Source of the DNA: Quercus robur
Lineage: Eukaryota; Streptophyta; Magnoliopsida; Fagales; Fagaceae
Assembly: GCF_932294415.1 (NCBI RefSeq)
Contig: NC_065536.1
Span: forward strand, 57,847,854-57,911,853
DNA length: 64,000 bases
Direction of reading: 5' to 3'
Below the pieces are notes generated by a model, which was not told where the DNA came from, did no database searches, and saw nothing but the letters and a program-made list of their open reading frames with translations. This document shows positions 24,140 through 37,242 of this stretch, piece by piece (position 1 is the stretch's first letter; every line of letters starts with the position of its first letter). A program made the translations under genes and the position numbers.

Positions 24140-25428
24140 CTCCTACATAGTTATAATTAGACAAAAAAGAAAATCTAGGACATTATGATAACAACATCGT
24201 TATTTTATCAAACCTTGGACTGTTCTTGAAACCAAACACATCAAGCTTTTTTTTCTTTTTCTTTTTCCTTTTGTGAAGTTAAATCAAGCATTTGGTCCCC
24301 CTTAAATAGTTAGATTGGACTTCACCTTTAACAAGGGTTCATTTATCCCTTATTGCTTAACTATTTAGAAGAAACAAAAAAAAAAAAAAAAAAAAAAAAG
24401 GTGTCTACAAATATGACATGAATTTTGACATGATTGTCAATTTAGTTACTACTTTTTGATTTGAAAAAATTAACCTATAAAATTAAGTTTATGAAAAACT
24501 AACCATTGGTTTAATATTTCCTAACATTAAAATCTAACAAATTTAATCATGCAATGTGTATATAGTTTATAATATATCATTAATAATTTTGAATCACAAT
24601 GTGACATAATACCTACCTATAATTAAGAGCTACTTTGACCTCATTAAACACATTACACATGACTCACAAGGTGACATAATAACATGAGACAATTAAAAAA
24701 AAAAAGTGCATAAAGAGAGAAAGAGCATCCTTGATAGTCAGTGATCTGATAGATCTAACTAGTGATAGTGGAGCCCCTCTAAGAACCCATGTGTGTCATG
24801 CTAGGAACCTAAAATCCAAGTTGGTGCTTGAAATCTTGACCCTAACTCAAAAGTATTATGACTCACTTATTTGCCTCACTTATGTTGATCCACGTCATTT
24901 GTCCGCCATTCCACACAATTTATGATAAAAAAAAAAATTAAACAAAAACTAACTTCCTTATTAAACTAACTCAATAGTTTTAAATAGGTGGGACTTTTCC
25001 TCAAAGATAGGTGAGAAGGAAGATCAATTCCGTAGAAGCTAATTAGATACGACAACCCTCTCACCTGCGTAAAGCAATGACCACAAATATACCTACACCA
25101 TAAAACAACGTTTAAATGATATTAATATATATATATATATAATACTAAGTTAACCCTTACATCAAAATCTAAATACAATATTTATAAAAACTATTTATGT
25201 GTATATAAACTACCATACTAATAAAAGAATATATAATTTTTTAGGTGACATCGTACAAATGTTTTTAATACTACTTTTGGAAGAAAGTTTAAAAATACCC
25301 TATAATTTTATCCTTGTGATAAATTAAAGTCAATTCTTATAAATATGTCACTTTGAATATTATATTTTCGTTTATGTGCTAAATAAAACCTTATATTATA
25401 TTTGCATTCATGTGCTAAATAAAACCTT
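24140..25428. other. Intergenic, no gene seen
   Basis: A+T-rich. A tracts at 24377-24399, and (TA)n at 25124-25140. The 64-codon ORF at 24731-24925 has an unusual, less A+T-rich composition, but I recognise nothing in it. Confidence 0.5.
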
Positions 25429-25962
25429 AGAGCAATAGCATTGGGGGGTGTTACACTCCCCAAATTGTTATTTTAGAACGTCTAGCCGCCACCAAAATCA
25501 TGTTTATCCGGATATGTACAACTTTGCTATAATAACTTCTTAATTTTAGAAGTTATCATAGTTGTTGTTACTTCTTTTTCTATTACTTTTTTTTTTCCCT
25601 CTTAGCCTCCCTCATTCTCTCTTCAATATCTCGTGCCTCTCTCTCTTCATCAAACCACCATATCAATGCAAGCCATCATAGCACCAATAGATCGAGTCAC
25701 CTTCATTGGATCAGTTCACTGGATTGACCACTTTTGTTGGTTGTTGGTTTTCGACCAACAGAAAGAGATAAATAGATTCGAAGAAAGATAAATAGATTTG
25801 GAGAGAGAGAGAGAGATGTTGCCAGTGACAATGAGAGTATGAGAGAAATAGAAATGAATAAATAAATGAGATGTTTGGTGAATTGTGAAGTTATATTGTG
25901 TAAAATTAATAAAATAGCTTTTTAAAATATAAAATTCAAAAAATCAGATACTAATGCTCTTA
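25429..25962. mobile_element. MITE, about 530 bp, AGAGCAATAGCATT ends
   Basis: The left end AGAGCAATAGCATTGGGG and the right end ATACTAATGCTCT are imperfect inverted repeats. A (GA)n tract lies near 25802-25816. This composition (a GAGCATTAGCATTGG-type end, GA-rich middle) matches common plant MITEs. No ORF. Confidence 0.5.
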
Positions 25963-26980
25963 CATGCAATATTAATATTAATATTATACTATATAAAGTA
26001 ATAAATTTGAAATGATGATATTTAATTTGTCTATAATTTTTTTTTTCAAAAATTTCTGCGTTTATTAATTTATTCTTAAAAAAAAAAAAAATCAAACAAT
26101 ATGTGGGGGCAAGACTAACGGTAATTTTGTAAAAAGAAAGTTGTAAAGATAAGACAGGAGTGTGTGTGTAATTATAATTCGATGAGAGGAGACTCCAAAA
26201 TGTGCACGCGCTGAATGCGTATATATCCACTTGAGATAAGAGATAGTCTGTTGACAGCTAGGAATTGCTGCGGTCGGCAGCGCCGTGCTGTCCGGATCCC
26301 GCTTTGCCCAGTTATCAACTTTTCATGACTCTCTTTATTTTTATCTCTCTCTCTCTCTCTTTGAATTTTTGTTTTATTCTTTTATTAATTATTATAGACT
26401 TTGGGTCTGGGGTTCAAATTCAATGTCACCAAAAAGTACCCTAAAAAATTAAAAAATAATAGTAATAAATAAATAATAGTGAAAAATTCTGTCACGTTTG
26501 TTGGGAAAACCAAATTCGTACCTTAACTTTACCTAGCTGTCATTTACTATTACACAGCTCATCTTATCCACTTCAAAAATTTTATTATTATTTTAATATT
26601 ATTATCCACTTCACTCTATTACCCCTACTATTCTTATCTATTTACATTTTATAATTTATGGCATCTTGTTTTCAAGGGCTTTGGTATATTCCTTTTTTTG
26701 GGGCCAAAGTTAAGGCTAACCTAGTTAAGAAACGTATATTCTACAGCTTATCCATAAAGGAGCACACATTTTAAATATATTTTTTTATAAATTAAAATAT
26801 TTGATCTACTTGATTTTTTTTTCTTATTAAACTAATTTGAAAAAAGCTGCTTTGAACTTATCTTTTGATGTTAGGGTTCAACTTGTAATGCGCATTAACA
26901 ACAATATTGTGCAAATCTCTTTGCTTCTTACCTTGGAAATTCTTTAGAAATTGAGGAAAAAACAAGGTTAAAGTAATGAA
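25963..26980. other. Intergenic with a small GC-rich island
   Basis: 26190-26320 is a local G+C-rich island (GTGCACGCGCTGAATGCG, GGTCGGCAGCGCCGTGC, GTCCGGATCCCGC) followed by a (CT)n tract at 26345-26361. There is no ORF of family resemblance. It could be a remnant of a transposon or gene. Confidence 0.35.
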
Positions 26981-26983
26981 AAA

Positions 26984-27155
26984 TGTTAACAGATGCTTTA
27001 TTGGTATAGAAACTATTTTTAGAAACGTTTTGTGGAAAAATGATAAAATAATTAATTTTTTGACAAGTATTTATATTTTCTACGAAAGTGGTGTCAAGAC
27101 TCTGTTAATGTAGTTTATTAATAATTGTCCAAAAAACACCCGTTAACATGACACA
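26984..27155. mobile_element. MITE, GGTCATGTTAAC family (copy 3)
   Basis: The left end TGTTAACAGATGCTTTATTGG and the right end AACACCCGTTAACATGACA are inverted. The middle holds GAAACTATTTTTAGAAACG and ATTTTCTACGAAAGTGG. This is the best-bounded member of the family in the window. Confidence 0.55.
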
Positions 27156-30010
27156 TATGATCTATTTATTTTTTAAACAAACGGTTTTTTTTTTTTTTTT
27201 TTTTTGAGAAAGAAACACAAACGGTTTCTTGAAAAACATATTTCATATTTTGTTGGTGTATGGTCAATGAAAAACAAACCCAATAGTTAGGAAAACATTT
27301 CCCATTTTTTTAAGAACAGAAAACTTTTTTTTTGAAACGTCACATACTCACCTTCATTGTCACACCCCAGTATATGTTAAAAAAGCCAGGTGTGTTTTTG
27401 TAAATTATATGCTATAATGTAGTAATATTTAAAGAAAGAAAGAAACATTATCACTATTTGATATAATGTAGCTATCAATGTTACTGTTAAACCGTCATGT
27501 TAAGAAACATAAACCATAATAAACTTGAGCTTTTCAGTTATATATAGTGTTTATTACCAAGGAATATTGTCGAGTTATAAATGCGGAAAAACGGTGAATT
27601 CCTTTTTAAAATTTGCAATTTGTAAATGTTGGATGTATTATTAATATTGTCGTTGTCATTGACGTGACATAGTAATTTCCTTTTATAATTTGTTATAAAA
27701 ACACATAATATTCTTAATAATTAATAGCTATTCCGTTTTTGAAGGGTTGTTTGAATAATAAAGTGTCTCTATGTATAAAGTATTACCATTCAAAAGGGTC
27801 ACTGATGGCGTGCGCATATAGAGTCTAGACATAATTTTCTATCATGTGCTAATAAATCAAGCTTTTATGCTTTGATTGGAGGTTCTTTTTGTCTAATTAT
27901 AATAATATAGCCGTAAAATAGGTGCCTAGGATCTGTAATGAGGCTGCCCACATTTTAGTAAAGTGGTCTTTATTTTACAATTTTTATAGCTCTTTTGATG
28001 TTAACTTTAGCTTGAACTGTTTTCCTTCTGTTGTTTTGAGAGAGTCCAATTGCTTGTTATAGTATGTTTCTTTCTTAATAAAAGTTTCTGAGTATAAAAA
28101 AATAATAATATTATTATTATAAGATACCTAGCTAGCTATATCCCTTTCAAAAAAAAAAAAAAAAATCTATACACTTTTCTTCACTATTGCAGATCAAAGA
28201 TATATGTTTCTCCCAGAAAAAAGGAAAGAAAGAAAGAAAGAAAAAAAAGATAAAATATACATAGGCTCAAGCTAGGGTTAGGTTAGAGTCATATAAAAAA
28301 AAGTTTAAGAGAAAAACTTATTGTGTATTTGTATTAGTTTAATTTCTTGTTGGTTTGTTTTATTAATTTTTTTTTCATACGATAACATTTCAACTTTTAC
28401 TTCTACTTCACGATTCTCTTATTCAATAATAAAAAAATTGACTAATTAAATTATCTAAAGTCCACTTTTTAAAATAATAAGTTGAGTAAAAATTTAAATA
28501 TAACTATGAAGAAAATAATAATAAGCTATATATACAACCTATACCTCCTTAACCAAATCAAATATAAAAATACTACAAATTTTACTATATAGATCTTATA
28601 AATTGATATGTCAATTTTTGAATTAAAAAAATAATAATTAAAATTTGTATTGATTATATCATTTATGTGATATCAACAATGTTCATTATCATATCAATTT
28701 GTAGATGTTAGCCAAATCAGCTAAGGCCTGAGGGAAAATAAAAAAGTAAAAATATTAACCTAAACACATCGATAGGAGGGCTAATAATCTCTGTTTATCC
28801 GTATTTGACCAAAAGTTTGTTGACTATCCAATTAAATATATATATATATATATATTAATACGTAGGAATACACTAACAAACAGCAATTAAAAAAGTAAAA
28901 TATTGGAGGATAATGTTATTTAATTATAAAGCTCATCTCACCACTTAAGATATTAGGTAAATTAGGTTAAGCCAACCACCCTTATCACACCACGAGTTTT
29001 CTCATCATTTCCTCTTATAGCTAAACAAAATTACACTAATTCAGCAACACTCAACTTTACATTCTCTAGCCTAACTTTTAACTACAATGGGCCCTTCCTA
29101 AAAAAAGAAAAAAATAAAACAATAATCTTGTAACTAAACTAGTTAGTATTTGGTGGTATTTTCAACGATAATATTCAATATTCAAATTCTCTTTTTTTAA
29201 TGGTAACCAAAAAAAAAAATTAAATCTTTTACATTTGACCATAGAATTATGTCCATTATGTTTCCATAACATCTCATTATTTGAATCCAAAAGTAGTAAC
29301 AATCCGTAAATGTTGCCTGAATTTGCTTACTGTCTACTTTTATATACTAAAACATGCAAAATGAAAATCTAAATGATTTATCTTCGATCATACCCATATT
29401 GATTCTTTCTTATCTAAATAATTTATCTTCCATTTTGCATAGTTGACTTTTAAAACATATATTTAATCAGATTTGTATCTATATTGTAAATAGATTTGAA
29501 TGCGTTTACCATCAAACCAAAGGAAAATGTTAGAGATATAAATTTTTTTACAAAAATTTTTATAAACTGATGATGTGGTAAGTAATTATTGGTAAATAGA
29601 AAAGTGATGTTATTAGTTTTTTAAAAAAAATGATATTATTGGTGAGCTCAAATGAGAACCACTAAGAAATTGGTGAAAACAACAATTTGTAAAAATATTG
29701 TAAAATAACTTGTAACTATGGTATTGCTTTAAACCAACATAGTATCTTAGATTAGATTTCCCAATGTAATCAATATTTAAGAAATATTTGACTATCACTA
29801 GTAAGGTATTTATTTAAATTATTAATACTATGACAAAATATAATTTACTCATTTCAAAATTAATAGATAAGATATATTTTTTATTGTGTTTAGATAAAAT
29901 ATTAAGAATTATTCAATGTAATTATCTTAAGAATTCTAAATTTAATCCAATATTTCAAACTTAAATTCCTTATTTGATGTAAAAATATTTATTTGTTAAA
30001 TTGATGGAAG
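27156..30010. other. Intergenic, no gene seen
   Basis: A+T-rich with T tract 27187-27205, A tract 28150-28164 and (TA)n at 28838-28855. A degenerate inverted-repeat element possibly related to 18723 lies at about 29530-29710. No coding potential. Confidence 0.55.
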
Positions 30011-30160
30011 GGTCATGTTAATAAGTGTTTTTAGAATAATTATTAAATAAATTATATTAAAAAAGCTTTGACCATAATTTTATGGTAAATAAAAAAAATT
30101 ATAAAAAAATTTAATTATTTTTTTTTCTCATAATTTTTTTTTAACAATATATTCCAATAC
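30011..30160. mobile_element. MITE, GGTCATGTTAAC family (copy 4, degenerate)
   Basis: It starts GGTCATGTTAATAAGTGTTT and keeps the A/T-rich body (AAAAATTATAAAAAAATTTAA). The right end is unclear. Confidence 0.4.
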
Positions 30161-32021
30161 TCTCAAGACATCATGTCAATCGAAATTCACAAACACATTG
30201 AAGTGGGAACGAAATTCTAAGACAACTTTTCCAAGTCTCTAAGACATGCTTATAGTCCATTGTTTCAAGATTAAATCCAAAGACCAATTAGATAATGGAC
30301 ACAAGTCAAGCCCCACAACGCCTTAAAAAGTAAAAAAAAAGGGCATTATAGTAATTTCAACAAACAAGTTGGGAAACCAAAATGGGAAACTTCTCCGAAA
30401 CCGAAAAGCAAAAACTAAAAAAAAAAAAAACCAAGTATTTGCGGTAAAGCTTATCCCAATTCCCAAACCCTCCCCAATAGAAAACTAGCAAGTAAAACCT
30501 TTTTCCCATATATATATATATATAAACATAAAATTTCATTTTCCACATTTACTCTCTCTCTCTCTCTCTCACTCTCTTTTTATATAACAAAACAAAAAAC
30601 AAAAACAAAAACAAAAACAATCCAACGCAGCCTCCATTCTCTTCTTCTCAACCAAAAAAAAAAGAAAACCTCTTTCAAAAAACAACACTCTCTACATCCA
30701 AAAATTGCCGATATTTTCCGATCGCCGATTTTCTAACCCCTTCTCCATTTCTTTTGTTGTTTCGCCTTAAACCGTTGAAAGAGCTCGCTCGCCTTTTTTT
30801 TTGGTATGTTTTTTTTTTTTTTTTTTTTTGAAATTTTCTTGAGGACTTGTTTGGTTGCCGAGAAATATATTTTTAGAAAAGAAAAAGGAGGAGGAGGAGA
30901 AATTTGACTCTTTGATCTCAGCTGTTTTTAACTGAGAACAAAGAGTGACAAGAGACTTTCACTTTCTTTTTTTTTTTTGATTTTTTTTTCTTCGGAACCA
31001 AACACGGCTTTTGGAGCGATTTTCTACGCGTTTTTACATATTGATATGTATATATAGTTTTCTCTGTGGTGTAATTTAGGTGTTTTTGGCAGGAATTTTG
31101 ATCAAATTAAAGGCTTTGAGAAAATTCGAGAGCGGCTTGAATTTGTTTCAGGTTAAGATCTTTGGATTTTTCAACACCGTAACGTATTTTTCTTTTTATT
31201 TTTTATTTTTTTTGAGATCTAGAAGGTTTTTTTTTTTTTTTTTTTGGTGGTGAATTGCTCTCACTGTAAAAAAAACTGTTTTATTTATTTTTGTATTTTT
31301 AGTCGAGAGATTATCGTATTTCTGTATTTATTTGTGGTACGTAGAGACACTGTTTGTTTTGACGGAAAATACTTTCCGAGAAAACTAATATTTCTTATTG
31401 CTTCACAAAAGACTTAATTTTGTTCAAGATTTAAAATAAGGCTTCTTTTTACTTGAATTGAGCCATAATTCAAAATTTGAACTTTCAAAAGTGAACATGA
31501 ACCTTAGCAGATTCTCTCATGTTAGTCTGGTTACAGTGTTACACTCTCAAGATTGCTTTTTTGAAGCATTGGTATTTTGTTTGTTTGTCTCAGGGATGAT
31601 TAGGGTTGATGATAAAAATAGTAAATTTTGAGTTTTAATTCTCTTGCGCAATTGTGTATTTATCGATAGTAGATTGTTATGCTTCATACCCAAGTAAATG
31701 TAGAAGTAGTTTTAATTGGATGCATTATTGCATTAATGAAAAACAACCTAATGATAACATTTGGCTGCCTTTTAAAATCTTCTGCTATATATTTGTATGA
31801 ATTTTGTGCCTTTTTATTCTTAGTTTAGCTTTGTTTCCCATATTTTGAGGTTCTCATACTTGTTTCTTTTCACTCTTCAAATTATACAGTTGGGGGTGCT
31901 AATATATGCAATAGGTTCTCAGTGATCATTATACACCTTTCTCTGTCCTTCTCTCACATGCATACGCATGAGTGTGTGTATCATAATATGGTTGTAGCTT
32001 CATGCATTTGTGCTCCTTCCA

Positions 32022-32052
32022 CCCCCCCCCCCCCCCCCCCAAAAAAAAAAAA
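32022..32052. repeat. C19-A12 homopolymer junction
   Basis: Nineteen C (32022-32040) followed directly by twelve A (32041-32052), within the putative 5' UTR intron of the TPS gene. Such runs are prone to length change and to sequencing error. Confidence 0.85.
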
Positions 32053-32399
32053 TAAAACCCAATTTTTGTGTATGCCAAAGTTCTTTAGAGGAAGAGTGAT
32101 ATCTATTTTTGGTTTACACTGTATTAGTAGTAATACTACATCTCTAATTTAATTTTGTTATTATTAGAAATTTGGATCATATTTAACATGGTAGAGTGTA
32201 TAAGCAAGCTTCTAATTCTATATGTATTGCTATGGAAATTAGAATCTATCAGTTTGTCATCATTGTGATAGATTTATGATTTAACTGTTTCATATGGATA
32301 TTATTGAAATCAGGAATTATTCAGGAACTTGTTAGGATTATACTGGAGAAGATTTTAGCATGAATTTGATAAGCAAAAGGGATGACAATAAATAGGGGT

Positions 32400-32960
32400 A
32401 TGATTTATGCAAGCTAGTGTAGACCAGCCGAATCCCACTCAGACTTTGGACAAGCTTGGGTTGGGCCTAGGCAAAAACAACCCAACGGGCTAGGGTTGTG
32501 GTCCACACAACCCAACCCTTAAAAGTCCAGCCCATAACCCAATATACCAGCCTGTAATTTAGATGACACAGGTTTTTAGATGTACCTCATATTTGTAATT
32601 CTTAAAAAAAGTTGTGTTTAATGAACACAATATTACTTCCATATCTTTGTAGCTCTTTGATATGATTGAAAATTTTCTATTATGATAATTTTTATGGGAT
32701 TAAAAAATTAATGATAATTTATGTCATTTTAAGTTAATTTTCAGCTATGCACTAACCTACTTGCCTTAGCCTGATAAGATCGAAGATCAGCCCAACCCAA
32801 TCCAACATTACAGCCTGGCCCAATCCTAGTCTAGTCCAACCTGAGCCCAAAATTTCTCGATGTAAGCTGGTTATGGGCTGAATTTTACAGGCTGAAGGCT
32901 GGGTTGGGTTATGGCTTGAGGTTATGGGTTGTGATTTGGCTTAGAATCATATGGTTAGGA
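32400..32960. repeat. Inverted GGGTTGGG/CCCAACCC repeat in the TPS leader intron
   Basis: 32440-32560 contains GGGTTGGGCC, AACCCAACGGGC and AACCCAACCC. 32770-32950 contains CAGCCCAACCCAATCC and GGCTGGGTTGGGTTATGG in opposing sense. The two blocks may be ends of one degenerate transposon. A similar CCCAACCC-rich stretch occurs at 44290-44500. No ORF. Confidence 0.45.
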
Positions 32961-33680
32961 CCATCTAGATTTGTGGTTATTTCTCTGACTTTACTTTTAA
33001 GTTTCAAGAAATTAATGAAGACGTTATGGCTTGCGCATGAGTTCTCTCTCATATTCTTTTTTCACCCTTTTATTTTTATAAGTATCTCAAATTCTACTTT
33101 TATCGTGCTTAAACATGTTTGCTTTTCATAAATAGGTTGAATGCCCCTCTATTTTTATTTATTTTAACATCGCTCTGTCAGACTCATGTTCATAATTGGT
33201 TAAGCAAATTGCATTGTACCCTATTCGTTTTGAGATGATTTGTCTGCTTCTGATGGAAAGCCTACATATGCTTTAAATACTTCTAGACCATCTAATTACT
33301 TTTCCTTCTTTCCTGAAGTCAAATGGAATTTCTCTATGTGATACTCCGCATGTTAGCCTTTTAGCAACTAAAGCTCCATATAAATATATATAAAAGTTTT
33401 TATTAAATGTAATCTCTGGAAGTACATTATTGAATGCTTCTAGTAAATGATTAAAAAGAAAGCACTTGTTTGAAATGAGCAGCCATGCAAAGTATGAAAC
33501 CAATTTCAGCATGGCATTCAAATTATTTTGATGCTTTTATGGAGTTACATTTCCAACAATTTATTGATATGGTCAAAACCATTCCTCTTTTATAGGTTTG
33601 TGGACAGCTGAGCCAAAAGTTTCTGTTGGGAAGTGTTGTTCTGCATGATTAAGTAGAAAGGACTCTCTCACTTGTCATTA

Positions 33681-36448
33681 ATGGCATCAAGATCATGTTC
33701 AAACTTTTTTGATTTGGCTTCTGGAGGCCTATTGGATATTCCTCATACCCCCAGAGTTCTTCCACGGGTAATGACTGTTCCAGGAATCATCTCTGATGTG
33801 GATGGTTATGGCAGTACTGATGGGGATTCAGATGTGTGCCATGAGAGGAAAATCATAGTAGCAAATATGCTACCTTTGCATGCCAAAAGGGATGCAGAAA
33901 CTGGCAAATGGTGCTTCAGTTTGGATGAGGATTCCCCTTATTTACAGTTGAAGGATGGCTTCTCTCCTGAAACAGAGGTACTCTATGTGGGTTCTCTTAA
34001 GGTTGAAATAGATGCTACTGAACAAGATGAAGTTGCACAAAAACTGCTGGATGATTTCAAGTGTGTGCCTACATTTCTGCCCCATGAACTTCAGAAGAAG
34101 TTTTACCTTTTGTTCTGTAAACAGACACTTTGGCCTCTTTTTCATTATATGCTGCCCATGTGCCCAGACCATGGTGATCGCTTTGACCGCTCGCTTTGGC
34201 AGGCCTATGTTTCCGCAAACAAAATATTTGCTGACAAGGTTATGGAAATAATTAATCCTGAGGATGATTGTGTTTGGGTTCATGATTATCACTTAATGGT
34301 TTTACCAACATTTTTGAGAAAGCGGTCCACTCGTATCAGGCTTGGATTCTTTCTCCACAGCCCATTTCCATCATCAGAGATATACCGAACTTTGCCAGTT
34401 CGGGATGAAATTTTGAGGGGTCTGCTAAATTGTGATCTAATTGGTTTCCATACATTTGATTATGCACGCCACTTCCTCTCATGCTGCAGCAGAATGTTAG
34501 GCCTGGACTATGAATCAAAGCGGGGACACATTGGACTTGATTACTATGGCCGCACGGTTTATATTAAAATTCTTCCTGTAGGCGTTCATATGGGACGGCT
34601 TGAATCTGTGCTGAATCTTGCTTCAACATCTGCCAAAATTAAAGAAATTCAGGAACAATTTAAGGGGAAAAAGGTGATTCTTGGTGTTGATGACATGGAT
34701 ATATTTAAAGGCATCAGTCTGAAACTTCTTGCCTTAGAACAGCTATTGAAGCACCATACAGAGCTGCAGGGTAAGATTGTTCTGGTTCAAATAGTCAATC
34801 CTGCTAGGGGCTCTGGGAAAGATGTCCAGGAAGCAAAGAGAGAGACGTATTTAATCGCCCAAAGGATCAATAAGGATTATGGTTCGCCTAATTATGAGCC
34901 GGTGATTCTAATCGACCGTCATGTTCCACGTTTTGAGAAGTCTGCCTATTATGCTGTAGCAGAATGTTGCATAGTGAATGCTGTGAGGGACGGTATGAAC
35001 TTGGTCCCTTACAAGTATATTGTTTGCAGACAAGGTACTCCAGATATGGATGAAGCTATGGGTAGAAAATCAGATTCTCCTCGAACAAGCATGCTTGTTG
35101 TGTCTGAGTTTATTGGCTGCTCACCTTCTTTAAGTGGAGCGATCAGGGTTAACCCTTGGGACATTGATGCTGTGGCTGATGCCTTGGAATCAGCCATCAC
35201 CATGCGTGATTCTGAGAAGCAGTTGCGGCATGAGAAACACTATCGTTATGTCAGTTCTCATGATGTAGCTTATTGGGCTCGCAGCTTTATGCAGGATTTA
35301 GAGAGAGCATGCAAGGATCATTACACTAAACGATGCTGGGGGATTGGCTTGGGTCTAAGATTTAGAGTTGTGTCTCTTTCTCCGGGATTTAGGAAGTTGT
35401 CTATTGAACACATCGTTTCAACATATAGAAGAACAAACAGAAGAGCAATATTTCTTGACTATGATGGTACTGTTGTTCCCCAAAACTCTATTATTAAAAC
35501 CCCCAGCCCTGAAGTCATCTCTGTTCTGAATGTTCTGTGCAATGATCCCAAGAACACTGTATTCATTGTTAGCGGAAGGGGGCAGGATTCTCTGAGTGAG
35601 TGGTTTGCTCCATGTGAGATGCTGGGAATAGCAGCTGAACATGGTTACTTCTTGAGGTACGTTAACAATAACATGCTTTGAATGTTCATCTTGCTTATTG
35701 ACTTACTTTTCTACAGAAGCTAAGGTTCTTTTGCTTGGTGCAGGTGGAATCGATCATCCAAGTGGGAAACCAGTCCAGTGGCTGCCGATCTTGATTGGAA
35801 AAATATTGTGGAACCTGTGATGGGATTATATACGGAGGCAACTGATGGCTCGAACATAGAGATTAAAGAGAGTGCTTTGGTATGGCACCATCAAGATGCA
35901 GACCCTGACTTTGGATCTTGCCAATCGAAGGAGTTGGTGGATCATCTGGAAAATGTACTTGCTAATGAACCAGCAGTTGTTAACAGGGGAAATCTTATTG
36001 TCGAAGTCAAGCCACAGGTATATATTCCTTCCCCAACCCCAAAAAAAGAACTTCCCTTTTTCTTGATTTTTTCTCACATATGAATCTGGGGTGAAATTTC
36101 TCATTAATGTTTTGTTGAATATAGGGAGTAAGCAAAGGGTTAGCTGCGGAAAAGGTTCTTTCAAGAATGGTGCACAGTGGGAATGCACCAGATTTTGTGA
36201 TGTGCATTGGAGATGATAGATCCGATGAAGATATGTTTGAGAGCATATTAAGCACGGTCTCTAGTCCATCCTTGCCTGCAGCTCCAGAGATCTTTGCTTG
36301 CACCGTTGGCCAAAAACCAAGCAAGGCTAAGTATTATCTCGAAGATAATACTGAAGTTGTGAAACTACTTCATGGGCTTGCTACTGCTTCAAGCCCAAAG
36401 CCGAGGAGTCTTCCCCATATTCAGGTTTCTTTTGAGAGTACCGTTTGA
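33681..36448 (+). CDS. Class II trehalose-6-phosphate synthase-like protein (TPS8/9/10 type, 3 coding exons, 857 aa)
   Basis: Coding exons 33681-35656, 35744-36017 and 36125-36448 (TGA), 2574 nt; the length equals Arabidopsis TPS8 (856 aa) within one residue, and the N-terminus (SRSC.NF.DLAS) and C-terminus (FEST-) match that group. An N-terminal glycosyltransferase family 20 domain (about 59-545) is followed by a HAD-type trehalose-phosphate phosphatase domain (about 590-835). Seen: HDYHL at 201-205; GVDDMDIFKG at 335-344, where active class I enzymes have an Arg-containing motif; RDGMNLVPYKY from 436; and the phosphatase motifs LDYDGT (592-597), VSGRG (630-634) and GDDRSDED (779-786). Class II plant TPS proteins generally lack proven synthase activity and are thought to act in sugar signalling through SnRK1 and 14-3-3 proteins; that role here is inferred from family. 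The start is the first in-frame ATG after the last leader acceptor. The intact phosphatase motifs do not prove activity. Confidence 0.96.
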
Positions 36449-37242
36449 GTTAGAGCCGAGTGACTGGCATGGATATTAGAGTTCCATATACTTGAACCAT
36501 TGTTTTGTTTATAGGGATTTCTTTCCTGAGAAGCAAGGAAAAAAGTTTTGGCTATTGCTCTTAAAACTTAATCCGACGCATGGTGGGACTTTGCCGATGC
36601 GGTTCTCATCCTTGCGAGCTCCTAAACTGGTTTGCTGGGTTAAAGTTGAATCTTGGTGGGCTTGTCAAGGATCACATAGAACTTGCTATACTTTTTCTCT
36701 GTATATGGTGTCAAATCTTGTATCTACGCCAGTTGCCCTCAGGATTATACTCAAGTTGTCTATAATGGCTTTTTGTTTTTGTTTTTGTTTTTTTTTTTAA
36801 ATAGGGCATCATTACCTTGTATAGGCACACTGCTTTTGTCACAATACAAAATTTCAGTTTGATCAGAGATATTTATTGGTATCCTAACGGCTAAACTAAT
36901 CATTTCAGTATCTTTTTTTTAGTTAAAGTTATTCATTTCAGTATATTTGGTGTATGATCTAAACTCATCTGAGTTAGGTGGCACTGAATTAGCATGTCAG
37001 GTAAATACTTGCGTTGATTTTCAATTCTGATTGGTTTTGTTTTGCATTTTTGAGGGAAATTGGTTATGTTTTCTCTAGTAAACTTGGGTGTGTGGTTTAC
37101 TTTCTGATTTGTTCCAATTCCGCACGAAAAAAACGGTTTATGTATAATCCCTAGAAAGACTACCTAAAGGAAATATATTTGGTTCCTTCTTCTTCTTCTT
37201 CTTCTTCTTATGTTGTGTTTTATGTTCCTTGAATCAGTTGAA
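36449..37242 (+). other. 3' UTR and flank of the TPS gene
   Basis: The 3' UTR probably runs to about 36850-36950. The ORF at 36492-36800 lies beyond the stop and has no family resemblance. A (CTT)n microsatellite is at 37184-37209. Confidence 0.5.

Larger units (their letters stand above)
30500..33680 (+). promoter_or_regulatory. Promoter and intron-containing 5' leader of the class II TPS gene
   Basis: A TATA-rich block at 30505-30535 (TATATATAAACATAAAA) is followed by a CT tract (30551-30572) and an AAC/AAAAAC-rich leader, typical of a plant transcription start near 30550. Class II TPS genes commonly have an intron in the 5' UTR. Candidate donor GTATGTT at 30804, candidate small leader exon about 31094-31151 between GGCAG and GTTAAG, and a good acceptor TTTTATAG ending at 33595, so the last leader exon is 33596-33680. 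That exon holds a 3-codon upstream ORF at 33645-33656. Leader exon limits are inferred. Confidence 0.45.

Noticed and set aside
24731..24925. 64-codon ORF with less biased composition
   Set aside because: No recognisable family, no neighbouring exon in frame; may be transposon debris, not enough to call a gene.
33942..36324. Antisense ORFs of 60-120 codons opposite the TPS exons
   Set aside because: Long open antisense frames are common opposite GC-balanced coding exons; none resembles a known protein.
36492..36800. ORF after the TPS stop codon
   Set aside because: It lies in the 3' UTR; the TPS protein already has full family length and the expected C-terminus.
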